A stretch of DNA of 64,000 nucleotides, taken from Microtetraspora glauca. Its GTDB lineage: Bacteria; Actinomycetota; Actinomycetes; Streptosporangiales; Streptosporangiaceae. Made by a program: the position numbers and the translations under genes. Under the pieces are notes generated by a model. It was not told the origin of the DNA. It ran no database searches and was given only the letters and a program-made list of their open reading frames with translations. Each line of letters starts with the position of its first letter. Position 1 is the first letter of the stretch. The DNA lies in the NCBI GenBank assembly GCA_001570385.1, contig BBYL01000034.1, positions 33,961 to 97,960 on the forward strand, in the 5' to 3' direction. Positions 18,441-26,500 of the stretch are shown here, one piece after another.

Positions 18441-19763
18441 TCAGCGCACCTCGCCGGACTTGATGACGTCCCGGTACCAGAGGGCGCTGTCCTTGGGAGT
18501 GCGCTTCTGGGTCTCGTAGTCGACGTGCACGATGCCGAAGCGCTGGTTGTAGCCCTCGGCCCACTCGTAGTTGTCCAGCAGCGACCACACGTGGTACGCC
18601 TCGACGCGGGCGCCTGCCGCCATCGCACGGTGCATCGCGGTCAGGTGGTCGCGCAGATAGCCGATCCGCTCCGTGTCGCGTACCCGCCCGTCGGGGCCGG
18701 GGGCGTCCACGGTGGCCAGGCCGTTCTCGGTGATCACCAGCGGCACGCCGCCGTAGTCCCTCTTGAGGCGGACCAGGATGTCGTGGAAGCCTTCGGGATA
18801 GATCTCCAGCCACTCCGCCTGCGCCCTCGGGTGCGTGAAGACCCGCTCGCCCTCGCCGTTCACGAAGATCGGCGTGTAGTACTGCACGCCCAGCAGGTCG
18901 ATCGGCTCGCTGATCGTGGCGAGGTCGCCCTCCTGGATGTGGTCGCGCATCGGGCCACGCTCCGCGATCCACGCCATGGTGTCCTCGGGGTAGCGCCCCT
19001 TGAAGATCGGGTCGAGGTACAGGCGGTTCTCCAGGCCGTCCCGGTGGCGCGCGGCGGCGAGCGCCTCCGGGCTCTCATCGGCCGGATAGGACGGGTGCAG
19101 GTTCAGCGCCGGGCCGATGCGCCGCCCGGGGTGCCCGGCGTGCAGGCGCCGCGAGGCGAGCCCGTGCCCCAGCAGCAGGTGGTGCAGCGCGACGAACGCC
19201 CGCGCGTCGTCCTTCACCCCGGGAGCATGGATGCCCTCCCGGTAACCGCAGTCCACGACGGTCTTCGGCTCGTTGATCGTCACCCAGTCCCTGACGTGCA
19301 GGGCGCCGAACACGATCTCGGCGTAGTCGGCGAACCGCTCCGCCGTGTCCCTGTTCTCCCAGCCGCCCCGGTCCTGGAGTTCCTGAGGGAGGTCCCAGTG
19401 GAACAGCGTGGCCATCGGCCGGATGCCGCGCTCCACCAGCCCCTCGACCAGCCGCCGGTAGAAGTCCAGGCCCTTCTGGTTGGGCACGCCGGAGCCGGAC
19501 GGCTGGATCCGGGGCCAGGCGATCGAGAACCGGTAGCTCTGCAGGCCGAGCTCCGACATGAGGTCGAGGTCCTCGGCGTAACGGTGGTAATGGTCGGCTC
19601 CCGGCTCCCCGGTGTCGCCGTCACGCACGTTCCCCGGGACGGCGCTGAAGGTGTCCCACACGGACACGCCGCGGCCGTCCTCGGTGGTCGCGCCCTCGAT
19701 CTGGTACGCGGCGGTGGCGGCGCCCCAGACGAAGTCCGATGGAAATCTCGCCGGTGAATTCAT
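18441..19763 (-). CDS. Beta-glucosidase, glycoside hydrolase family 1
   Basis: Retaining GH1 beta-glucosidase, 440 aa, no signal peptide, hence cytoplasmic. Acid/base Glu165 lies in TINEP, nucleophile Glu346 in ITENG; FVWGAATAAYQIEG and the NYEWAEGYNQRFGIVHVDY C-terminal signature complete the family. Its start lies 16 bp after the E2 stop on the same strand, so it is the last gene of the E1-alpha/E1-beta/E2 operon. Cellobiose is the default substrate, given the CebR box at the head of the operon. Deglycosylation of a glucosylated peptide intermediate is an alternative because the NRPS cluster is divergent from this operon. It is clearly distinct from the second GH1 gene at 48311. Confidence 0.93.
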   Translation of the reverse strand: MNSPARFPSDFVWGAATAAYQIEGATTEDGRGVSVWDTFSAVPGNVRDGDTGEPGADHYHRYAEDLDLMSELGLQSYRFSIAWPRIQPSGSGVPNQKGLDFYRRLVEGLVERGIRPMATLFHWDLPQELQDRGGWENRDTAERFADYAEIVFGALHVRDWVTINEPKTVVDCGYREGIHAPGVKDDARAFVALHHLLLGHGLASRRLHAGHPGRRIGPALNLHPSYPADESPEALAAARHRDGLENRLYLDPIFKGRYPEDTMAWIAERGPMRDHIQEGDLATISEPIDLLGVQYYTPIFVNGEGERVFTHPRAQAEWLEIYPEGFHDILVRLKRDYGGVPLVITENGLATVDAPGPDGRVRDTERIGYLRDHLTAMHRAMAAGARVEAYHVWSLLDNYEWAEGYNQRFGIVHVDYETQKRTPKDSALWYRDVIKSGEVR

Positions 19764-19779
19764 CAGGCTGGTCCAATTC

Positions 19780-20925
19780 TCACGTATTGAAATGTCCGGG
19801 GTTTTCCAGTGCTATCCGGAGTGCGCCGAGAAATTCCGCCGCTTCCCGTCCGTTGATGAAACGATGGTCGTAGGAAAGTCCCAATCCGCAGATTTTCCGT
19901 ACGGCGAAGCCGTCGCCTTCCTGGACCACCTCGGGACGCGGCGCGGTCAGCGCCAGCGCGCACGTCTGGCCGGGGAAGACGATGGGCGCCGCCATGACGA
20001 TGCCGTCGTACGTGTGCAGGGTGAGCGTGATCGCGCCGCCCCGGAGGTCGCGCTCCCGGAAGCTCCCTTCGAGCGCCGTACGGCGGAAGCCGGTCAGGTC
20101 CCGCGCGATCTCGGCGACGGAGCGGCCGGCCGCGTCCCGGACGACCGGGATGAACAGCCCCTTGCCCACGTCGACCGTCACGCCGACGTCCGCGCCGGCC
20201 GCACGCCGGGCACGCAGACCGTGCGGGCCGGGGGCCGGCGACGCGAAGAAGAGCGGGAAGACGTCGAGGAGCCCGCCCACGGCCTTGACGACCAGTTCGG
20301 GCACCCCGACGAGGACCCGGTGCCGCCGGGTCAGGTCACGGGTGAGCGGCAGCGCGTCGGTCACGTCGACGTTCATGAGGGTGAAGGCCGACGGGATCTC
20401 CCGGCGTGACCGCTCGACGACCTCCGCCGTCCGCCGCTGCGCCCGGGACAGCGCGATCAGCTCGCCCGTGTCGTGCTCATCCCGTACATCCGGCGGCTGC
20501 TCGCCCGTCGCCCCGCCGACCGGGCCGGCGACGAGCCCTTCCAGGTCCGCGCGCCTGACGACCTTCCTGCCGAGCGCGCGGATCCGATCCGGTGAGATGC
20601 CCAGCTCGTCGATCAGCCTCCGCGCGGGCGCGGTGATGACGATGTCGTCCCCGCCCGTGCCCGCGGGAGGATCACCGCCGGGCGGTTCGTCGCCGGGCGC
20701 GAACAGCCGGGCGATGGTCTGACCGGGGGCGCACTCGGCTCCCTCCCGGACGAGCCGCCGCAGCACGCCCTCCTCCTCGGCCGCCAGTTCCTCGACCGTC
20801 TTGGAGGTCTCCACCGTGACCAGAGGGTCCCCGGCCCGTACGGCGTCGCCGTCCTTGGCCAGCCACTCCACGAGGACGTACGCCGCATCGTTGTTGTTGA
20901 GCTTCGGCACCCGGAAATCGCTCAT
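19780..20925 (-). CDS. 2-oxoacid dehydrogenase E2 acyltransferase with atypical active site
   Basis: Dihydrolipoyl acyltransferase, 381 aa. An N-terminal lipoyl domain has Lys42 in ETSKT, a short Gly/Pro linker follows, a peripheral-subunit-binding domain covers about 97-131 (ITAPARRLIDELGIS, RIRALG), and then the catalytic domain. The usual C-terminal DHRxxDG motif reads DHRFING: the His is kept (His354) but Asp is replaced by Asn358. In the E2/CAT superfamily that Asp is structural/catalytic-supporting, so activity or specificity may differ. Its start overlaps the E1-beta stop by 4 bp. No E3 gene is nearby, so E3 would be shared from elsewhere, or the complex transfers acyl groups without net oxidation. 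Confidence 0.88.
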   Translation of the reverse strand: MSDFRVPKLNNNDAAYVLVEWLAKDGDAVRAGDPLVTVETSKTVEELAAEEEGVLRRLVREGAECAPGQTIARLFAPGDEPPGGDPPAGTGGDDIVITAPARRLIDELGISPDRIRALGRKVVRRADLEGLVAGPVGGATGEQPPDVRDEHDTGELIALSRAQRRTAEVVERSRREIPSAFTLMNVDVTDALPLTRDLTRRHRVLVGVPELVVKAVGGLLDVFPLFFASPAPGPHGLRARRAAGADVGVTVDVGKGLFIPVVRDAAGRSVAEIARDLTGFRRTALEGSFRERDLRGGAITLTLHTYDGIVMAAPIVFPGQTCALALTAPRPEVVQEGDGFAVRKICGLGLSYDHRFINGREAAEFLGALRIALENPGHFNT

Positions 20926-21899
20926 GAGAGGGCCTCGCGTACGGCGGTCTGGATGTGGCCGGCCTGCACCAGCACGTCACGTTCGAGATGAGGAGCGGCG
21001 GGGATGACGCTGTCCGCCGAGTTGACCAGGGTGATCGGGCGGCGCAGCCCGGACCACAGCCGCGGGTAGAGCACACGCGCGACCTCGGCGCCCCACGTGC
21101 CGCCCTCGGTGCCGTCGTCGATCACGCAGACGTGCCGCGCCTCCTCCAGGTCGGGGAGGTGCGGAACCGGGTAGAGCTGGGCGGGGACCAGCAGCTCGCA
21201 GACCAGCTCGTCCTCCAGGAGCAGCGCCCGCATGGCGTCCAGCGTCCGGTGGACCAGCCCGCCGTGCGTGATGAGTGTGCAGTCGGGCTCCGCCGTACCG
21301 TCGAGGAAGACCCGTGCGGTGTCGCCGGCGAGCTCGAACCTGAACAGGTCGTCCAGGCGGTACATGTGCCGGGTGTAGAGCACCTTGTCCTCGAAGAACA
21401 GGCACGGCCGGTCCAGGGAGAACATCCGGGCGAACAGCTCGGCCGCGTCGTGGAACGGGGTCATCTCGAACAGCGAGAGGCCGGGCACCCCGATGAAGTG
21501 CTTCTGCAGGCTCTGGCTGTGTGTCGGGCCGTAGCCACGGTTGCCGCCGGTCGGGCAGCGCACGATGAGCGGCACGGGCACGGGCCTGCCGTACATGGTG
21601 GTGGACTTGGCGGCGAAGTTCGTGATCTGGTCGAACGCCAGCGCCACGAAGTCGGAGAACATGATCTCGACGATGGCCTTGTCCCCGGCGAGCGCCAGTC
21701 CGGCGCCGACGCCCGCGATGGCGCCCTCACTCAGCGGCGTGGACCTGACGCGGGAGCCGAACCGGCTGGACAGCCCCCTGGTGACCTTGAACGCCCCGCC
21801 GTACGGGTCGGAGATGTCCTCACCGAGCAGATGCACGGCCGGATCGGACTCCATGAGGTCGTGCAGGGCCTGGTTGAGGTGCTCGGAGACCCGCGTCAC
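20922..21899 (-). CDS. 2-oxoacid dehydrogenase E1 component, beta subunit
   Basis: Transketolase-fold beta subunit of a thiamine-diphosphate-dependent alpha2beta2 E1, 325 aa. Signatures are LLGEDISDPYGGAFKVTRGL, TPLSEGAIAGVGAGLA (the Glu that activates TPP), EIMFSDFVALAFDQITNFAAK, RCPTGGNRGYGPTHSQS, and a C-terminal transketolase domain (LITHGG, VIDDGTEGGTWGAEVA). GTG 21899 overlaps the E1-alpha stop. The family includes pyruvate, branched-chain, acetoin and ketose-cleaving enzymes; sequence inspection alone does not settle the substrate. Confidence 0.9.
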   Translation of the reverse strand: MTRVSEHLNQALHDLMESDPAVHLLGEDISDPYGGAFKVTRGLSSRFGSRVRSTPLSEGAIAGVGAGLALAGDKAIVEIMFSDFVALAFDQITNFAAKSTTMYGRPVPVPLIVRCPTGGNRGYGPTHSQSLQKHFIGVPGLSLFEMTPFHDAAELFARMFSLDRPCLFFEDKVLYTRHMYRLDDLFRFELAGDTARVFLDGTAEPDCTLITHGGLVHRTLDAMRALLLEDELVCELLVPAQLYPVPHLPDLEEARHVCVIDDGTEGGTWGAEVARVLYPRLWSGLRRPITLVNSADSVIPAAPHLERDVLVQAGHIQTAVREALS

Positions 21900-22831
21900 G
21901 GCCGCTCCTGGAACGCGGGCGGAGGGACCACGAGGGGACGGGCGGTGACCTCGGCGGTGACCTGTCGCACCAGCGCGAGTTGCTCCCGGTCGATCCGGCC
22001 GAACCGCTCGGGGTCGGCCTCGGCGTAGCGGGCGTACCAGTCGGACTCGCGTGTCCGCTGGATCTCCGCCGGTGACCGCGTGTCGTCGCCCTTGCTGTGC
22101 GGGCCGATCCGGTGCGTGACGAACTCGACGACCAGCGGCGACGGCTCGGCCCGTACGGCGTGGACCAGCGGGGCAAGGCCGGCCCGGATCTCCTCGACGT
22201 CGGTGGAGGTGACCCGGTGATGGCGCACGCCGAACGCGGCCGCCCGGGCGCCGATCGTCCCGGCGAGCTGCGCGGACGTCGGAGTGGACTGGGCGATGCC
22301 GTTGTGCTCGACCACGACGAGGAGGGGGAGGCGCCACAGCAGGGCCATGTTCAGCGCCTCGTAGACGGCGCCCTCCCCCCACGTGCCGTCGCCGATGTAG
22401 GCGCAGGCGAGCGCTCCGGAGCCGGCGAGTTTCAGCGCCACGCCGGTCGCCACGGGCAGGCTCTCGCCCTGGACCCCGGTGGACAGGAACCGCCGGTGGT
22501 AGAGGTGCTGGCTGCCGCCGACCCCGCCGCACACCGCGCCCTCACGTCCCATGATCTCCGCGAGCAGCCCGTACGGCTCCGCGTGGCGGGCGAGGAAGTG
22601 CCCGTGTCCCCGGTGGTTGCTGAACACGAAGTCGTCGTCCCGGAGCAGCGGCGTCAGCGCGACGGGGATGTACTCCTGCCCCAGACACGTGTGCGTCGTC
22701 CCGCTGACCGCTCCCTGCTCGAAAAGCCGGAGCAGAGCGAGCTCGAAGTGCCGGATGAGCAGCAGCGACCGGAGGTCCTGATCCGAGGGGGGTGGCCGCA
22801 GGCTCGGAGGCGGTGCAGCGGTGACGATCAC
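21896..22831 (-). CDS. 2-oxoacid dehydrogenase E1 component, alpha subunit
   Basis: TPP-binding alpha subunit of the E1 enzyme, 311 aa. The TPP/Mg motif starts at IGDGTWGEGAVYEALNMA and ends VVEHNG. SNHRGHGHFLARH is the typical His-containing substrate-pocket segment, and HRIGPHSKGDDTR corresponds to the phosphorylation-loop region. The start is GTG 22831 with CCAGGAG 10 nt upstream. It heads an operon alpha-beta-E2-GH1 with 4-bp overlaps. An exact CebR box lies 78 bp upstream. Confidence 0.9.
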   Translation of the reverse strand: MIVTAAPPPSLRPPPSDQDLRSLLLIRHFELALLRLFEQGAVSGTTHTCLGQEYIPVALTPLLRDDDFVFSNHRGHGHFLARHAEPYGLLAEIMGREGAVCGGVGGSQHLYHRRFLSTGVQGESLPVATGVALKLAGSGALACAYIGDGTWGEGAVYEALNMALLWRLPLLVVVEHNGIAQSTPTSAQLAGTIGARAAAFGVRHHRVTSTDVEEIRAGLAPLVHAVRAEPSPLVVEFVTHRIGPHSKGDDTRSPAEIQRTRESDWYARYAEADPERFGRIDREQLALVRQVTAEVTARPLVVPPPAFQERP

Positions 22832-22908
22832 GGGTGGTGCGCTCCTGGGCGTCGGCGATCGAAGGCGCGCTCAACCACGGCACGGCCGTTCACGGCCACA
22901 CGTGTCCT

Positions 22909-22922
22909 TGGGAGCGCTCCCA
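22909..22922. promoter_or_regulatory. CebR-type operator (exact palindrome) before the E1/E2/GH1 operon
   Basis: TGGGAGCGCTCCCA, exact. It starts 4 bp downstream of the predicted -10 of the minus-strand promoter (22927-22955), overlapping the expected transcription start. Confidence 0.85.
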
Positions 22923-22926
22923 CCGG

Positions 22927-22955
22927 AGCGTAGATTCGACAGAGATCGCTGTCAA
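22927..22955 (-). promoter_or_regulatory. Predicted promoter of the E1/E2/GH1 operon
   Basis: On the minus strand: consensus -35 TTGACA (22950-22955), 17-bp spacer, -10 TACGCT (22927-22932), then the operator. Confidence 0.55.
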
Positions 22956-23068
22956 TCCCCGAAGTGATGAGGCGGGCTCGCTGTTTCACCTGCCCATTCC
23001 GTGAACTGCGGAAATATCACCACTTTTAGGCTTTAGTCGGTAATAACGGACTGAAACATCCATGACAC

Positions 23069-23098
23069 TTGACGAACCAAAGGCGTAATCTCTAGCCT
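23069..23098 (+). promoter_or_regulatory. Predicted promoter reading toward the NRPS genes
   Basis: -35 TTGACG (23069-23074), 18-bp spacer, -10 TAGCCT (23093-23098). The spacer length and the 9-bp distance to the downstream operator are the same as at the aldose-epimerase promoter (17953-17982). The leader to the first NRPS codon would be about 400 nt. No further gene is seen between 22832 and 23508. Confidence 0.5.
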
Positions 23099-23107
23099 CC
23101 ACTGCCG

Positions 23108-23121
23108 TGGGAGCGTTCCCA
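23108..23121. promoter_or_regulatory. CebR-type operator, one mismatch, before the NRPS cluster
   Basis: TGGGAGCGTTCCCA differs from the exact palindrome at one central base. It lies 9 bp after the -10 of the plus-strand promoter at 23069-23098 and 388 bp before the NRPS start. Confidence 0.65.
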
Positions 23122-23221
23122 CTCACATTGCCGACGTCCGGGTCCCACAGCGCGAGCGGCAGCGACCCTCCGTGCCGCGGCGATCGACTCGGTGTCGTCG
23201 GTACGGCGCACCACCGCACCA

Positions 23222-23260
23222 CCGCACGCAGCACCCGCACGCAGCACCCGCACGCAGCAC
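23222..23260. repeat. Three tandem 13-bp repeats in the NRPS leader
   Basis: CCGCACGCAGCAC occurs three times without gaps (23222, 23235, 23248) in the roughly 400-nt untranslated leader between the predicted promoter and the NRPS start. Confidence 0.7.
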
Positions 23261-23508
23261 TGCCTCGAACGTCTGCCGTCAACGTCGCCGTCAGCATCGT
23301 CGCCAGCATCAGTCCATCTGATCAACCGTACTGATCACCGCACCGTTCAGAACGTCGTCAGCGCGTCGTCACCACGCGGCGCCGTCACGCATCGTCGTCG
23401 GCGTCGGCCGCCGGCACGTTCGCCGCGTCCGCGCGGCAGCACTGGCGGAACCGGTCGCAAGGGGAATGTCATGTCAAGAACGCTGGAATCCGCCGAGGTG
23501 GCGGCATC

Positions 23509-26500
23509 GTGACGCGGACCGGGCTCTCACCGGCGAAACAGGCACTGCTCGCCCAGCGGCTGAAGGTGGCGCAGGCGGCCACCGTGACGGTGCCGCCGCG
23601 CCCGCCCGGCACCCTTCCACCGCTCTCGCACGCCCAGGAGCGGCTGTGGTTCCTTGAGCAGTACGCCCCGGGAACCACCGCGTACACCGTCGCCTTCGCC
23701 GTCCGGCTGGACGGCGAGATCGACGAGGACGCGTTCGACCGGGCACTCATCGACGTCGCGCGGCGTCACGAGAGCCTCCGCACCCGGTTCGTCACCACGG
23801 ACGACGGCACACCCGAGATCGTCGTGGACGCGGAGCCGGTGGTCGAGCTGCGGCTGTCGGACGACACCGCCGCGGTGCGCGAGGAACTGGACCGGCCCTT
23901 CGACCTCGAGACCGGTCCGCTGCTCCGCGCCCTCCTGGTCCGGCTCGGCCCGGCCGAGAACGCGCTGCTGCTCACGATGCACCACACCGTCACCGACGGC
24001 TGGTCCTGCGACATCGTGGTGGAGGAGCTCCTCGCCCTGCACGAGGCGTACCGGACCGGGACCGACGCCGGTCTCGCGCCACCGCCGGCGCAGTACGGCG
24101 ACTACGCGCTCTGGGAGCGGGGGCGGTCCCACGACGACGACATCCGCTACTGGCGGGAGCGGCTGGCCGGGCTGGCGCCGCTGGAGCTGCCCACCGACCT
24201 GCCGCGTCCGCCCGAACAGGGATGGGACGGCGCCGCCCACGGACTGGAACTGGACCGCGAACTCGGCGACGCGCTGGCGGAACTGGGCAGGGCGCACGGC
24301 GCGACGCCGTACATGACGCTGCTCGCCGCGTTCCAGGTGCTGCTCTCCCGCTACTCCGGGCAGCACGACTTCGCGGTGGGCTCACCCGTCTCCGGACGCG
24401 ACCTGCCGGAACTGGAACGGGTGGTCGGGCTCTTCATCAACTCGCTGCCGATGCGGGCCGACCTGTCCGGCGACCCGCCGTTCACTGAGTTACTCGCCCG
24501 GGTGCGGGAGACCGCGCTCGACGCCTACGCGCACCAGGAGCTTCCCTTCGACCGGCTCGTGGGCGAACTCGGCGTCGAGCGCGACGTCAGCAGGTCACCG
24601 GTCTTCCAGGTGATGTTCGCGCTGCAGAACTACCGGTCGGCGCCGCTGCGCACCCAGGGGCTGGGCATGTCGGCGTACCCGATCGAGGTGTCCGCCACCC
24701 GGTTCGACCTCGCCCTCTACCTGATGGAGACCGGGGAGGGTCTGCGCGGGAACATCACCTACCGCACCGAGTTGTTCACCGCCGAGACGATCCGGCGGAT
24801 GGCCGCCTGCTTCGAGCGACTGCTCCGGTCGATCGTCGCCGATCCCGGAGCGCGGACGTCCGAACTGGAGATCCTCCCTCCGGAGGAACTCGGCCGAGTG
24901 CTGGCGTTCGGCGCGTCCGCGCCGGTCCCACAGGTCCCGCCGTTCGACGGTGTGCTGCTGCATGAGGTGATCGCGGCACAGGCCGCGCGCACCCCCTCGG
25001 CCACGGCCGTCGTCTCCGGCGACGTCTCGCTCACGTACGCCGAGCTGGACCTGCGGGCCGAGCGGCTCGCGCGCCGCCTGCGGGGGCTCGGCGCGGGGCC
25101 GGACGACCGGGTCGCGATCTGTCTGGAGCAGTCGGCCGGGCTCGCGGTCGCGGTCCTCGGCGTGCTCAAGTCGGGCGCGGCCTACCTGCCGCTCGATCCC
25201 GAGCACCCGGCCGAGCGGCTCGCCTACGTCCTGGCCGACGCCGGTGCCGGGATCGTGGTGACCAGCGCCGACCTGCGCGACCGCCTCCCCGACGACGTGA
25301 TCCCGGTCCTCCACGAATCGGACGGCACGGAGGGTGGCACGGGGAGCGGCGGCGCGCGCGGCATCGCGGACGGAAGCCGGGAGGCCGACGGCGTCCGGGG
25401 CGCCCCGGGCGCCCTGGCGTACGTGATCTACACGTCCGGCACCACCGGGCGGCCCAAGGGGGTGGGGGTCCAGCACCACGAGGTCCTCGTCTACCTCGCG
25501 GGCGTCAGGGAACGGCTCGGCGTCGAGCCGGGGTCGTCCTTCGCGTTGCTCCAGTCGCTCGCCTTCGACTTCGGCGTGACGGTGTTCTACCTGTGCCTGA
25601 TGACCGGCGGCACGCTGCACCTCGTCCCCTCCCGTACGGCGGGGCCCGAGCTGGCGGAGACGTTCCGCCGGGTCGGGGTGGACTACCTCAAGATCACTCC
25701 GTCGCACCTGGCCGCGCTGCTCGCGGACGCCGAACCCGCCGAACTGCTGCCCGCGAAGCTCCTGCTCCTCGGCGGTGAGGCGGCGCCGCGCGGATGGGCG
25801 GGCGAACTGGCCGCGCTGGGCAGGTGCCGGGTGGTCAACCACTACGGACCCACCGAGGCTACGGTCGGTGTGACCACCTACGAGGTCACGCCCTCTCCGC
25901 CGCCTCCGGCCGTCTCCACGCACCCGGCGGCCTCGGTCTCATCGACGAGCCTTCCGATCGGGTCCCCGCTTCCGGGAGCGCGGGTGCACGTGCTCGACGA
26001 GCGGATGCGGCCGGTCCCGGTCGGCGTGCCCGGCGAGATCTACCTCGGCGGCGACCGGCTGGCACGCGGATACCTCGGCAAGCCCGGCCTGACCGCCGAC
26101 CGTTTCGTCCCCGACCCGTACGGCGGGCCCGGGGCGCGCATGTACCGCACCGGAGATCTCGGCAGGTGGTCACCCTCGGGCGACCTGGAGTTCCTCGGCC
26201 GCCGCGACCTCCAGGTCAAGATCCGCGGCTACCGGGTGGAGCTGGGCGAGGTGGAGTCCGTGCTCGCGGACCACCCCGACGTGGCCCAGGCGGTCGTCGA
26301 ACCCCGTGGCGAGCAGCTCGTCGCCTATCTGGTCGGCCATGCCGTCCCCGACCGTCCCGTCGCGCGGGCCGAGGGACCGGACGCGATCGAGATGCGCGCC
26401 TGGCTGGCCGAACGGCTGCCCGCCTACATGATCCCGGTCAGGTACGCGTGGCTCGACGTGCTGCCGCTCAAATCGCACGGCAAGGTCGATCGGGCCCGAC

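Noticed and set aside
23222..23260. Three 13-bp repeats as regulator iterons
   Set aside because: They lie downstream of the predicted promoter and show no dyad symmetry; noted as repeats only.
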